A stretch of DNA of 64,000 bases from Microbacterium oxydans (GTDB taxonomy: Bacteria; Actinomycetota; Actinomycetes; Actinomycetales; Microbacteriaceae), in assembly GCF_000956525.1 (NCBI RefSeq), contig NZ_JYIW01000022.1, forward strand, positions 1 to 64,000. The letters are read 5' to 3'. This document shows, in pieces, positions 7,987 through 16,437 of the stretch. Both the position numbers and the translations under genes were made by a program. Within the stretch, counting starts at the first letter, position 1, and each line of letters opens with the position of its first letter. The notes beneath the pieces were generated by a model. The model did not search any database. It saw nothing but the letters and a program-made list of their open reading frames with translations, and had not been told where the DNA came from.

Positions 7987-8343
7987 CTATCCGTCGATCT
8001 GCGCCATACGCGCATGGACGAGCGCAGTGATCGCGCTCACCGGCAGCGGATGCTCGGGCTGGAACCGGATGGTGCCCTTCTCGACGCTGACTCCGGGGTG
8101 ATCCGCGAGCAGGTCCGCGACCTCCGCCACCGCCGCAGGGCTGAACGGATAGACGCCGATGTGCTTCTTCGCGCGCATCACGGAGAGCAGCGACTTCCCA
8201 CGGTAGACGAGCGCCGGCATCCCGTAGCCCTTCCCCTGCTCCGCATCCGGGGCGAGCGTCTTCGCGACGGCGTATACCCGCTGGATGCTGTCACGATCGG
8301 CCGGATCGAGGTCGGCCACGTAGTCGTCGATGGTGCCCATCAC
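7987..8343 (-). CDS. DUF1801 / YdhG-like protein
   Basis: 118 residues. IDDYVADLDPADRDSIQRVY, then EQGKGYGMPALVYRGKSLLS and KKHIGVYPFSPAAV are the recognisable blocks of the DUF1801 (YdhG/Fra-like) fold. Some members have been called intracellular iron chaperones, but most have no proven role, so I assign none. Start ATG at 8343, with a second Met at 8340 equally possible. Divergent from the acetyltransferase gene, with 88 bp between. Confidence 0.75.
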   Translation of the reverse strand: MMGTIDDYVADLDPADRDSIQRVYAVAKTLAPDAEQGKGYGMPALVYRGKSLLSVMRAKKHIGVYPFSPAAVAEVADLLADHPGVSVEKGTIRFQPEHPLPVSAITALVHARMAQIDG

Positions 8344-8431
8344 GGCATCCTGCCACCTGGAACAGCCACCCGCGAGTCCGGGTCAGGTTCCGATCCGCCG
8401 GTTCCGGTCCCCATCTGCGAATATCGAATTC

Positions 8432-8980
8432 ATGACCGCCCTTCGTCGAGTCCGACACGATGCGCTCACCACGCAGGACGTTGCGGAACTGCGGACGCTC
8501 TTCGATGCCGAATACGGCGCCGCCCACGGCGACTGGGATCCGGATGCTCCATACGGGTATGCCCCCGCCGACGTGCACATCATCGCCGGCGACGGCCGGG
8601 CGCTCGGACACGTCGGATATCAGCGCCGCACCATCCGAGTCGGGGACCGTATGGTCACCGTCGCCGGCACCGGAGGGATGCTGGTCGGCCCACAGGCGCG
8701 CGGCAGCGGCCTCGGAATGCGCCTCCTCGCTGAGTTGCAGGCGGCGATGCGTGCGAGCAGGGACATCGAGTTCGGGTATCTGGGCTGCGCCCCCGCTGCC
8801 GCGCCGTTCTACGTGCGCGCCGGCTGGGTCAGAGTCCACGTCGCCGAACGCCACGTCTCCAGGAGCGACGGCACACACGTGTGGGAAGCTCCGGGAGCCC
8901 CCATACTGGTCTGCGCGGCCGCACGCGAGGTCGATGAATGGCCCTCCGGCGATGTCGACCTCCAGGGGCGCCCCTGGTAG
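8432..8980 (+). CDS. GNAT acetyltransferase, AAC(2')-like
   Basis: 182 residues with the GNAT core. A beta strand VTVAGTGGMLV is followed by the acetyl-CoA loop GPQARGSGLGMRLL (about 88-101), and CAPAAAPFYVRAGW is the late-helix/strand typical of GNATs. The overall plan, including the closing VDLQGRPW, recalls aminoglycoside 2'-N-acetyltransferases and NodA-like proteins, but the substrate cannot be read from sequence. Start ATG at 8432, since upstream residues in frame have no protein character. Convergent with the ABC importer genes. Resistance function is only a possibility. Confidence 0.75.
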   Translation: MTALRRVRHDALTTQDVAELRTLFDAEYGAAHGDWDPDAPYGYAPADVHIIAGDGRALGHVGYQRRTIRVGDRMVTVAGTGGMLVGPQARGSGLGMRLLAELQAAMRASRDIEFGYLGCAPAAAPFYVRAGWVRVHVAERHVSRSDGTHVWEAPGAPILVCAAAREVDEWPSGDVDLQGRPW

Positions 8981-9017
8981 TCGACGACCCGCCCCGCCCA
9001 GCGGGCGATACTCGCGC

Positions 9018-9818
9018 TCAGATCCCGTCGAGCGGGCGGAGGATGCGGGTGAGGAAGCGCTGCGTCCGCTCATGCTGCGGCGCGGTGAAGACCCGCTCCG
9101 GAGTCCCCTGCTCGACCACGACGCCGCCGTCCATGAAGAGCACATGATCCGCGGCCTCGCGTGCGAAGCTCAGCTCGTGCGTGACCACAGCCATCGTCCA
9201 GCCCTCGTCGGCGAGCTCCTTGATGACGACGAGCACGTCCCCCACGAGCTCTGGGTCGAGCGCGCTGGTCGGCTCGTCGAACAGCAGCAGATCCGGCTTC
9301 AGCGCGAGCGCGCGGACGATGCCGACGCGCTGCTGCTGGCCGCCCGAGAGCTGGTGCGGACGAGCATCCGCCTTGTCGCTCAGGCCGACGCGGTCGAGCA
9401 GCGCCAGCGCCTCGGCGACGACCTCGTCCTTCGGACGGCGCTGCACCCGCCACGGCCCCTCGATCACGTTCTCGAGCACCGTGAAGTGCGGGAAGAGGTT
9501 GTGATGCTGGAAGACCATCGCCGATCGGTCACGCAGCGCCAGCCGTGTCTGCGCACGCTGGCGCGTCGGCGTCTTCGCCGCCGCGGCGAAGTCGATGTCG
9601 GGACCACCATCGACGACGATCGTGCCGGCATCCGGCGTCTCGAGTCCGTTCAGGGCGCGCAGCACCGTCGTCTTGCCCGAACCGCTGGGGCCGATGAGCA
9701 CGACCACCTCACCCCGGTGCAGTGTCAGGTCGATGCCGCGGAGCACCTCGTTGTCGCCGAAGCTCTTGCGCAGTCCTCTGGCGGTGAGCAGGGGCTCGCC
9801 CGGTTCAGTTCGCGACAT
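9018..9818 (-). CDS. polar amino acid/cystine ABC importer, ATPase
   Basis: 266 residues. Walker A GPSGSGKT at about 42-49, Q-loop [12 protein letters not shown], signature [15 protein letters not shown], Walker [15 protein letters not shown] and the H-loop His in [10 protein letters not shown]. It belongs to the GlnQ/TcyC-like ATPases that power uptake of amino acids at the cytoplasmic membrane. It overlaps the permease gene by 14 bp and is the third gene of a binding protein, permease, ATPase operon. Confidence 0.9.
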   Translation of the reverse strand: MSRTEPGEPLLTARGLRKSFGDNEVLRGIDLTLHRGEVVVLIGPSGSGKTTVLRALNGLETPDAGTIVVDGGPDIDFAAAAKTPTRQRAQTRLALRDRSAMVFQHHNLFPHFTVLENVIEGPWRVQRRPKDEVVAEALALLDRVGLSDKADARPHQLSGGQQQRVGIVRALALKPDLLLFDEPTSALDPELVGDVLVVIKELADEGWTMAVVTHELSFAREAADHVLFMDGGVVVEQGTPERVFTAPQHERTQRFLTRILRPLDGI

Positions 9819-10470
9819 TGCGGTCCAACCTTCTCTCCAGCGCGCTCTGGCCGAACGACAGCACCAGGCAGATCACCCAGTAGACCAGCGCAGCTGCGAG
9901 GTAGAGCACCATGAACTCCAGCGTGGCCGACGCGATCTGCTGCGCCACCTTGAACAGCTCGGTCACCAGGATCAGCGATGCGAGCGATGTGTCCTTCACG
10001 AGCGAGATGAACGTGTTCGACAGCGGCGGCACCGACACCCGCGCGGCCTGCGGCAGGATCACGCGGGTGAGCGTACGCGTGCGATTCATCCCGACCGTGT
10101 ACGCGGCCTCCCACTGCCCCTTCGGCACCGACAGGATCGCCGCCCGAACCACCTCGGCCCCGTACCCGCCGACGTTCAACGACAGGGCGATGATCGCGCT
10201 CGGCCACGGATCGATCTTGAGCCCGATCGACCCGAGGCCGTAGAAGATCACGAACAGCTGCACGATCATCGGCGTCCCACGGATCACCGAGATGTAGAAC
10301 CGGGCGATGCCCGACACAACCGGCTGCACCGAGATTCGCATCAGAGCGACGCCCACCGCGATCACCAGTCCGATGGCGAACGAGACGAGCGCGAGCGGCA
10401 CGGTCACCGTCACGCCGGCCAGCGCGATGGGGCCGAGCGAGTCGAGGAACAGCTGCCAGGGGTTCTCCAT
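9805..10470 (-). CDS. polar amino acid/cystine ABC importer, permease
   Basis: 221 residues of the HisM/TcyB type with about five membrane helices. The EAA loop, contacting the ATPase, is EAAYTVGMNRTRTLTRVILPQA (residues about 118-139). A single permease gene suggests a homodimer. It starts three bases after the stop of the substrate-binding gene and overlaps the ATPase gene, so the three are translationally linked. Confidence 0.9.
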   Translation of the reverse strand: MENPWQLFLDSLGPIALAGVTVTVPLALVSFAIGLVIAVGVALMRISVQPVVSGIARFYISVIRGTPMIVQLFVIFYGLGSIGLKIDPWPSAIIALSLNVGGYGAEVVRAAILSVPKGQWEAAYTVGMNRTRTLTRVILPQAARVSVPPLSNTFISLVKDTSLASLILVTELFKVAQQIASATLEFMVLYLAAALVYWVICLVLSFGQSALERRLDRNVAN

Positions 10471-10473
10471 GCG

Positions 10474-11292
10474 TTACTGCGTGACGTCTTCGCCGAAGTA
10501 CTTGTCGCTGATCTCCGCGAGCGTGCCGTCGGCGCGCAGCTCGTCGAGGGCCTTGTCGACTGCTTCGACGAGCGTCGTCTTGTCCTTCGTGAACACGAAC
10601 GCCTGCGTACCGGCATCCTCGGTCTCGGCCGCGATCTTCAGACCGGAGGGGCTGTTGGTCTTCTCGTAGTCGAGGAAGGTGAGCTTGTCGTTGATGGTCG
10701 CATCGACCCGGCCCTGGCGCAGCAGCTCGACCGCCTGCGCCCACCCTTCGACGCCCTCGACCGTGGCACCGGAGTCGGTGGCCAGCTCGTACCAGTTGCT
10801 GGTCAGCGACTGGGCCGTGGTCTTGCCGTCGAGATCGGCGAAGGAGGAGATCGAGTCGTCGTCTTCGGCGACCACGATGACTCCTGGCGAGACCGTATAC
10901 GGCTCGCTGAAGAGGTACTTGGCCTCACGCTCGTCATTGATGCTGACCTGGTTCGCGATCACGTCGAAACGGTCGGCATCGAGACCCGCGAAGATCGAGT
11001 CCCACTGGGTCTCCTCGAACTTCACCTCGAGGTCGAGCTTGTCGGCGACGGCCTGGATGATCTCGACGTCGAAGCCGGTCAGGTCGCCGGTACCGCCATC
11101 GGCGTGGAAGCTGAACGGGCGGTAGGTGCCCTCGGTCGCGACCGTGAGGGTACCGTCGCTCACCAGGCCGAAGCCGGAGGATGCCGAGCTTTCGCCGCCG
11201 CTCGTCGACTCCGGGGCACTGGTGCCGCTGCACGCGGTGAGTGCCGCTGCGGTGAGGACGAGAGCCGTGACGGCGATGAGACGACGGGACAT
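10474..11292 (-). CDS. amino acid (cystine-like) ABC substrate-binding lipoprotein
   Basis: 272 residues. A lipoprotein signal peptide ends in LTACSG (lipobox Cys about 21). The mature protein is an SBP_bac_3 domain, with GTYRPFSFHADGGTGDLTGF, QWDSIFAGLDADRFDVIANQ and YLFSEPYT. These resemble cystine-binding FliY/TcyJ more than glutamine- or histidine-binding proteins, so cystine is my best guess for the ligand. The start at 11292 has a strong AGGAGGG ribosome-binding site about eight bases upstream. Longer in-frame starts run into the rplA terminator and are unlikely. First gene of the importer operon. Confidence 0.88.
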   Translation of the reverse strand: MSRRLIAVTALVLTAAALTACSGTSAPESTSGGESSASSGFGLVSDGTLTVATEGTYRPFSFHADGGTGDLTGFDVEIIQAVADKLDLEVKFEETQWDSIFAGLDADRFDVIANQVSINDEREAKYLFSEPYTVSPGVIVVAEDDDSISSFADLDGKTTAQSLTSNWYELATDSGATVEGVEGWAQAVELLRQGRVDATINDKLTFLDYEKTNSPSGLKIAAETEDAGTQAFVFTKDKTTLVEAVDKALDELRADGTLAEISDKYFGEDVTQ

Positions 11293-11400
11293 GAGGGAAC
11301 CCTCCTGGGGTAGGTGCAGTGCGCGGATGCTGTGGCGCGCGGTTGTTGGACTCATCACAGTATGCGGTGCGCCAGGGGACTCCGCATCGCATGACGCTGG

Positions 11401-11433
11401 ATTTCTGCATCCGCTGGCCATGGATGCAGAAAT
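11401..11433. repeat. 12-bp inverted repeat upstream of the importer
   Basis: ATTTCTGCATCC (11401-11412) and GGATGCAGAAAT (11422-11433) are perfect complements around a 9-nt loop. The right arm shares four bases with the rplA terminator stem, so the two hairpins exclude each other. It could be a second terminator arm or an operator; the sequence does not decide. Confidence 0.6.
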
Positions 11434-11459
11434 GCCCCCGGGCGGACCCGGGGGCATTT
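11430..11459 (-). terminator. rplKA intrinsic terminator
   Basis: AAATGCCCCCGGG and its perfect complement form a 13-bp stem with a four-base loop, 13 bp beyond the rplA stop. As is common in high-GC actinobacteria there is only a short U-run within the stem end. Confidence 0.85.
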
Positions 11460-11472
11460 CAGAGAGTCAGAC

Positions 11473-12159
11473 TCAGATGGCGTTGACGTCCAGCGGGATG
11501 CCGGGGCCGAACGTGGTCGACACCGCACCCTTCTGGATGTAACGGCCCTTCGAGCTCGACGGCTTGAGGCGGACGATCTCCTCGAGCGCTGCGCCGATGT
11601 TCTCGTTCAGCTGCTCGGCGGTGAAGGATGCCTTGCCGACGACGAAGTGCACGTTCGCGTGCTTGTCGACGCGGAACTCGATCTTTCCGCCCTTGATCTC
11701 CTCGACGGCCTTGGCCGTGTTCGGGGTCACGGTACCGGTCTTCGGGTTCGGCATCAGGCCACGCGGACCCAGGACCTTTCCGAGACGACCGACCTGGCCC
11801 ATGAGCTCAGGGGTGGAGACGGCTGCATCGAAGTTGGTCCAGCCATCGGCGACCTTCTGGATGAGCTCGGCGCCACCGACCTCGTCGGCGCCTGCGGCGA
11901 TCGCGGCCTCAGCGGCCGGACCCGTCGCGAACACGATGACGCGGGCGGTCTTACCGGTGCCGTGGGGCAGGATGACGGTGCCGCGCACCATCTGGTCCGC
12001 CTTGCGGGGGTCGACTGCGAGCTTCAGCGCGACCTCGACGGTCGAGTCGAACTTCGCCGAGCCGGTCTCCTTCGCGAGGGCGACTGCCTCGGACGGGGTG
12101 TAGAAACGGTCTGCCTCGATCTTCTCGGCGGCAGCGTTGTAAGCCTTGGACTTAGCCAT
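11473..12159 (-). CDS. rplA: 50S ribosomal protein L1
   Basis: 228 residues, normal length. [19 protein letters not shown], the glycine-rich [15 protein letters not shown] (about 130-144) and the closing GPGIPLDV are diagnostic of L1. L1 binds 23S rRNA at the L1 stalk, and in many bacteria its own mRNA. It lies 11 bp after rplK, in the usual rplK-rplA order. A strong hairpin follows. The rplJL/rpoBC genes are not next to it here; the importer operon is. Confidence 0.97.
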   Translation of the reverse strand: MAKSKAYNAAAEKIEADRFYTPSEAVALAKETGSAKFDSTVEVALKLAVDPRKADQMVRGTVILPHGTGKTARVIVFATGPAAEAAIAAGADEVGGAELIQKVADGWTNFDAAVSTPELMGQVGRLGKVLGPRGLMPNPKTGTVTPNTAKAVEEIKGGKIEFRVDKHANVHFVVGKASFTAEQLNENIGAALEEIVRLKPSSSKGRYIQKGAVSTTFGPGIPLDVNAI

Positions 12160-12170
12160 GATTATTCTCC

Positions 12171-12602
12171 TCAGCCCTCGACCGTGATGCCCATGGAACG
12201 GGCGGTACCGGCGATGATCTTCGAGGCGGCCTCGATGTCGTTTGCGTTCAGGTCGGACTGCTTGGTCTCAGCGATCTCGCGAACCTGAGCCTTGGTGATC
12301 TTCGCGACCTTGACCGTGTGCGGGGTCGCAGAGCCCTTGGCGATGCCTGCGGCCTTCTTGATGAGCTCCGCTGCGGGCGGGGTCTTCAGGATGAACGTGA
12401 AGCTGCGGTCCTCGTAGACGGTGATCTCGACGGGGATGACGTTGCCGCGCTGCGACTCGGTCGCGGCGTTGTACGCCTTGCAGAACTCCATGATGTTGAC
12501 GCCATGCTGACCGAGCGCGGGGCCGATCGGCGGCGCCGGGTTGGCTGCACCTGCCTTGATCTGCAGCTTGATCAGGCCGGTCACCTTCTTCTTCGGTGCC
12601 AT
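12171..12602 (-). CDS. rplK: 50S ribosomal protein L11
   Basis: 143 residues. [15 protein letters not shown], then [18 protein letters not shown] (proline hinge and thiostrepton region) and the C-terminal rRNA-binding part with [15 protein letters not shown]. It is the GTPase-centre protein of the large subunit. Start ATG at 12602 with GGAAAG upstream; longer frames lead into repeat DNA. First of the rplK-rplA pair. Confidence 0.97.
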
Positions 12603-12686
12603 TCTCTTTCCTTTCATCGAATCGGATGCCGGAGCATCCGTTTCTCCCACTGGTCCGGCATCTCCGGCCCGTGGTCGTCTGCGCGC

Positions 12687-12708
12687 CCCTTCGACAAGCT
12701 CAGGGACC
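12687..12708. repeat. short dispersed repeat, family B
   Basis: TTCGACAAGCTCAGGGACC preceded by CCC. One of at least six related copies in the window (24026, 28645, 43202, 49617, and weaker at 57055 and 57997). This copy sits 85 bp upstream of rplK. Confidence 0.75.
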
Positions 12709-12772
12709 ATCGCACAAACCACATAAGTCTACCCGATCCCGCCGTGCGCGACGACCGCCGCATCCCCCGAGC

Positions 12773-12830
12773 TGAGGAGCCAGCACACGCCGCATCCGCC
12801 CGACGCGCTGCGGCGCGTTCTGACCCCTCA
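12773..12830. repeat. 58-bp palindromic element, copy 1
   Basis: The left arm begins TGAGGAGCCAGCACACGCCG and the right arm ends GCGCGTTCTGACCCCTCA. The arms are imperfect complements around a variable centre, total 58 bp. It lies between the nusG terminator and rplK. First of seven copies in the window, all exactly 58 bp long. Confidence 0.85.
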
Positions 12831-12852
12831 CGAGCAGGGGGCGGGGACGCGA

Positions 12853-12882
12853 AAACGGCCGCCCCCGAGGGGACGGCCGTTT
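12853..12882 (-). terminator. secE-nusG terminator
   Basis: AAACGGCCG pairs with CGGCCGTTT, and CCCC with GGGG inside, around a two-base loop with one C-A mismatch. It starts 13 bp past the nusG stop. Confidence 0.8.
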
Positions 12883-12894
12883 CGGGAAAACGTG

Positions 12895-13950
12895 TCAGAC
12901 CATCTTCGTGACCTGGTCGAACGACAGCTCGACCGGGGTCTCACGCTCGAAGAGCGAGACGAGGACGGTGAGCTTGCCGCTCTCCGGCTTGATCTCGCTG
13001 ATCGAACCGGGCAGACCCGCGAACGAGCCCTCCTTGATCGTGATGGTCTCGCCGACCTCGAAGTCGACCTCGGCCGGCAGCGGACGAGCGACGGCGACGC
13101 CGCCCTTCGACGCGATGTTCTTGGCGGTCGGGACGTCCTTGACCTCGACGAGCGACTTCAGCATGTTGAAGGCCTCTTCGAAGCGCAGCGGCGTCGGGTT
13201 GTGGGCGTTGCCCACGAAGCCGGTGACGCCAGGCGTGTGGCGGACGACCGACCAGGTGTCCTCCGTGAGCTCCATGCGAACCAGCACGTAGCCGGGGATG
13301 CGCACGCGGGTGACCATCTTGCGCTGGCCATTCTTGATCTCGACGACGTCCTCCATCGGGACCTCGATCTGGTAGATCTCGTCCTCGACCTCGAGCGTCG
13401 ACTTGCGCTGCTCGATGTTCGCCTTGACCTTGCGCTCGAAACCGGCGTACGAGTGGATGACGTACCACTTGCCCGGCAGCATGCGCAGGTCGAGACGGAA
13501 GGCCTCGTACGGGTCCTCCTCGGCGTCGTCGTCCGCATCCTGGGAGTCGTCGTCAGCGCCCTCGGCCGCGGGGCGGTCGTCCTCGCCGTTGATGTCGGGA
13601 CCGTCGTAGGGGGTGACCTCGTCGGCCGCCTCGGCCTCGTGCTCGGCGGTCTCCTCTGCCACAGCGTCGTTGAGGACCTCGGCGGCGGCCTCAGCCTCAG
13701 CCGCTTCGTCCAGGTTGAGAGCGTCGTTCACAATCGCATCCGCTTCCGGGTCGTCGACCTCGATGTCACCATCGATGTCGGTGTCGTCTTCTTCGCCGTC
13801 CACGTCTTCGACGTGCAGCGCCACATGTTCTGCCGAGGTCACCGAGAGCTCTTCCGCAGCGAGGACGTTGCCCTCCTGGGCCTCGTCTTCCTCGCTCGAC
13901 TGCTCTGCCGCGGTCGCCCAGTCGGCATCGTCGGAATATCGTTCAGACAC
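12895..13950 (-). CDS. nusG: transcription termination/antitermination factor NusG, with long acidic N-terminus
   Basis: 351 residues. Residues 1 to about 160 are highly acidic and low-complexity (runs of Glu/Asp/Ala). The NGN domain starts at [20 protein letters not shown], and the KOW domain near the end has [19 protein letters not shown]. NusG binds RNA polymerase, Rho and S10, linking transcription to translation. Canonical NusG is about 180 residues; an acidic extension occurs in other actinobacteria, but this is a long one. The start is GTG at 13950 with GAGGAGC upstream ([11 protein letters not shown]). It follows secE by 41 bp. Confidence 0.95.
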   Translation of the reverse strand: MSERYSDDADWATAAEQSSEEDEAQEGNVLAAEELSVTSAEHVALHVEDVDGEEDDTDIDGDIEVDDPEADAIVNDALNLDEAAEAEAAAEVLNDAVAEETAEHEAEAADEVTPYDGPDINGEDDRPAAEGADDDSQDADDDAEEDPYEAFRLDLRMLPGKWYVIHSYAGFERKVKANIEQRKSTLEVEDEIYQIEVPMEDVVEIKNGQRKMVTRVRIPGYVLVRMELTEDTWSVVRHTPGVTGFVGNAHNPTPLRFEEAFNMLKSLVEVKDVPTAKNIASKGGVAVARPLPAEVDFEVGETITIKEGSFAGLPGSISEIKPESGKLTVLVSLFERETPVELSFDQVTKMV

Positions 13951-13991
13951 GTTGTTCTTGCTCCTCGCTGCGGCCGGAGCCGCGGGCGTCA

Positions 13992-14264
13992 TCAGCTTGG
14001 GATTCCGAATACCCAGTGCGTCACGTACGCGAACAGAGTGTCCAAGCCGTAGACGATGCCCATGACGATCAGAACGAAGACGAGCACCACACCGGTGAAC
14101 TTGAACAGCTCCTTGCGAGTCGGGGTGACGACCTTGCGCAGTTCGGAGATGACCTGACGGATGAACAGGGCGATGCCCCCGAAGAACCGGCCGAAGAAGC
14201 CCTGCTTCTTCTCACGGGTGGCGCCGACTGCGACGACCTCGCCGCGCGGGTCTTCCTGATCCAT
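13992..14264 (-). CDS. secE: preprotein translocase subunit SecE
   Basis: 90 residues with one C-terminal membrane helix (about 56-78; [20 protein letters not shown]) preceded by the conserved amphipathic segment [20 protein letters not shown]. It is the small subunit that clamps SecY. It sits between tRNA-Trp and nusG, the standard order. Confidence 0.95.
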   Translation of the reverse strand: MDQEDPRGEVVAVGATREKKQGFFGRFFGGIALFIRQVISELRKVVTPTRKELFKFTGVVLVFVLIVMGIVYGLDTLFAYVTHWVFGIPS

Positions 14265-14303
14265 CCTGAATGTACCTTTCGTGTGTCAGCGAACGCTGAC
14301 GCG

Positions 14304-14376
<73 letters not shown>

Positions 14377-14533
14377 AGAGACCGGGAGGTCTCGGGGTGT
14401 CGTCTCCATCCTGTCATCATCCGGAGGTCCGTGGACCCGAGGCATGGCGAAAGAATGCAGACAACAACTGCTCGTCAAGCATACGGCATCGATCCGGCGG
14501 TGCCGAACCGGGATCGGGAACCCGTGTTCTTGT

Positions 14534-14539
14534 TAGGCT
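14534..14539 (+). promoter_or_regulatory. -10 hexamer for the HSP90-like gene
   Basis: TAGGCT in a GTTAGGCTCGG context, about 31 bp before the GTG start. The resulting short leader holds the strong AGGAGGAGGG ribosome-binding site (14555-14563). Confidence 0.4.
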
Positions 14540-14570
14540 CGGCGAGCGGATGCAGGAGGAGGGAGCGCCG

Positions 14571-16394
14571 GTGAGCGCTGAAGTGCAGCAGTTCCAGGTG
14601 GATCTGCGCGGAGTCGTCGATCTGCTCAGCCGGCACATCTACTCGAGCCCCAGGGTCTACCTGCGCGAGCTCCTGCAGAACGCCCGCGATGCGATCGCGG
14701 CACGGCGTGAGGTCGACGGCGGTGGCGGGACGATCCGCATCACACCGCTGACCGCGGAGAACGGCGAGTTCGTGCTGCGCGATGACGGCGTCGGGCTCAC
14801 CGCGGCCGAGGTCGCCGATCTGCTCGCGACGGTCGGACGCAGCTCGAAGCGCGACATCTTCGACCTGCCGCGCAGCGACTACCTCGGTCAGTTCGGGATC
14901 GGTCTGCTGAGCTGCTTCATGGTCGCCGACACGATCGTCATCCGTTCGCGCAGCGCCAAGGGCGGCGCCTCGGTCGAATGGACCGGCAGCGCTGACGGCA
15001 CCTTCCAGGTCGCCGAGATCGACGAGGCACTGCCGATCGGCACCAGCGTGCACCTGGTGCCGCGGTTCGACGCCGACGAGCTGCTCCGCCCGGCCGCCGT
15101 GCACGAGCTCGCGACGACGTTCGGAGAGTTCCTCCCGGTCCGCGTCACGATCGACGCCCAGGGCGGCACGATCGACATCACCCGCGAGCCGCCGTTCCTC
15201 GACGCCGCCTCCGATGTCGAAGCCGCCGTGTCCTACGGGCGCGATCTGCTCGGCGCCGGCCCCCTCGACGTGATCGAGTTGAGCGAATCGGCGACCGGCA
15301 CGCGCGGACTCGCCTACGTGCTGCCCTTCGCCCCGCCGCCAGGGGCCCGACAGGCCACGCGCATGTATCTGGGGCGGATGCTGCTCGCCGAGCGCGTCGA
15401 CGACGTGCTGCCGGAGTGGGCGTTCTTCGTGCGGGCGGTGATCGATTCGACCGGACTCGCGCCGACCGCGAGTCGCGAATCGCTCGTGGAGGACGCCGCA
15501 CTCGAACGCGTTCGCGAACAGCTCGGCGCCGGCATCCGCAGATGGGTGCTCGAGCTGGGCCTGCGCGAACCGCACCGCCTGGCGCAGTTCGTCGCGATCC
15601 ACGAGGTCGGCCTGAAATCCCTCGTGCGGCACGACCCGGAGCTCGCGCAGTTCATCACGCGTTGGCTGACGGTCGAGACCACGCACGGCACCGTCACCAT
15701 CGGCGACCTCGTCGAGCGCTACCCGCACGTGCGCTATGCGGCATCCGTCGACGAGTTCCGCCAGGTCGCCGGCATCTCGCCGAGCTCCGAAGTGCTCGTG
15801 AACGGCGGATACCTGTACGACGCCGACCTCATCCGGATGCTCCCGGAGCTGTACCCCGCCGTCACGGTCGAGCAGGTCGATGTGACGGGCGAGCTCGACC
15901 GGCTCGACCCGCCGCCGCTCGACGACCGGGACGCCGCGGTCGCCCTGGAGGCCCGTGCGGGGGCCGTGCTGGCGGCATCCGACTGCTCCGTCGTCGTCCG
16001 CTCGATCGATCGAGCCGACCTCGCGGGGCTGTACGTGGCCGACCCCGAGGTGCTCCGCGCGATCGACCGCACCCGCACCAAGGGCATCGCAGGGTCGCTG
16101 TGGGGCGGGGTGCTCGACCGCATCGACCAGACCCGTTCGGCAGCCCGCGACGACGACCTCAGCGCGCGGCTCTGCCTGAACTGGTCGAACCGCGTCGTCA
16201 GGGCCCTCGTGCGCGTCGACGACGACGCCGTGTTCGCCCGTACCGTGCAGCTGCTCTACATCCAGGCACTGCTGGCCGGACACCACCCGCTCAGCGATGC
16301 CGATCGGCGGCTCATGACCACCGCCCTCAGCGACCTCGTCTCCCTCTCCGCGGGGCTGGAAGGGGACACCATCCCCTTCGACGAGGCGCACTGA
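14571..16394 (+). CDS. HSP90-family ATPase (HtpG-like, divergent)
   Basis: 607 residues. The GHKL ATP-binding site is complete: E33/N37 in YLRELLQNARDAI, the D72-x-G-x-G motif in LRDDGVGLT, and the glycine lid GQFGIG (106-111). A middle domain with SRESL and a poorly conserved C-terminal dimerisation region follow. It is HSP90-like but clearly divergent from standard HtpG. The GTG start at 14571 is chosen because AGGAGGAGGG lies eight bases upstream. A large TPR protein gene starts 43 bp downstream, an arrangement recalling eukaryotic Hsp90 with TPR co-chaperones. The clients are unknown. Confidence 0.88.
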   Translation: MSAEVQQFQVDLRGVVDLLSRHIYSSPRVYLRELLQNARDAIAARREVDGGGGTIRITPLTAENGEFVLRDDGVGLTAAEVADLLATVGRSSKRDIFDLPRSDYLGQFGIGLLSCFMVADTIVIRSRSAKGGASVEWTGSADGTFQVAEIDEALPIGTSVHLVPRFDADELLRPAAVHELATTFGEFLPVRVTIDAQGGTIDITREPPFLDAASDVEAAVSYGRDLLGAGPLDVIELSESATGTRGLAYVLPFAPPPGARQATRMYLGRMLLAERVDDVLPEWAFFVRAVIDSTGLAPTASRESLVEDAALERVREQLGAGIRRWVLELGLREPHRLAQFVAIHEVGLKSLVRHDPELAQFITRWLTVETTHGTVTIGDLVERYPHVRYAASVDEFRQVAGISPSSEVLVNGGYLYDADLIRMLPELYPAVTVEQVDVTGELDRLDPPPLDDRDAAVALEARAGAVLAASDCSVVVRSIDRADLAGLYVADPEVLRAIDRTRTKGIAGSLWGGVLDRIDQTRSAARDDDLSARLCLNWSNRVVRALVRVDDDAVFARTVQLLYIQALLAGHHPLSDADRRLMTTALSDLVSLSAGLEGDTIPFDEAH

Positions 16395-16437
16395 ACCTGC
16401 CGCCGCACACCGTCCTCCCGAAGGGAACCACATCAGC

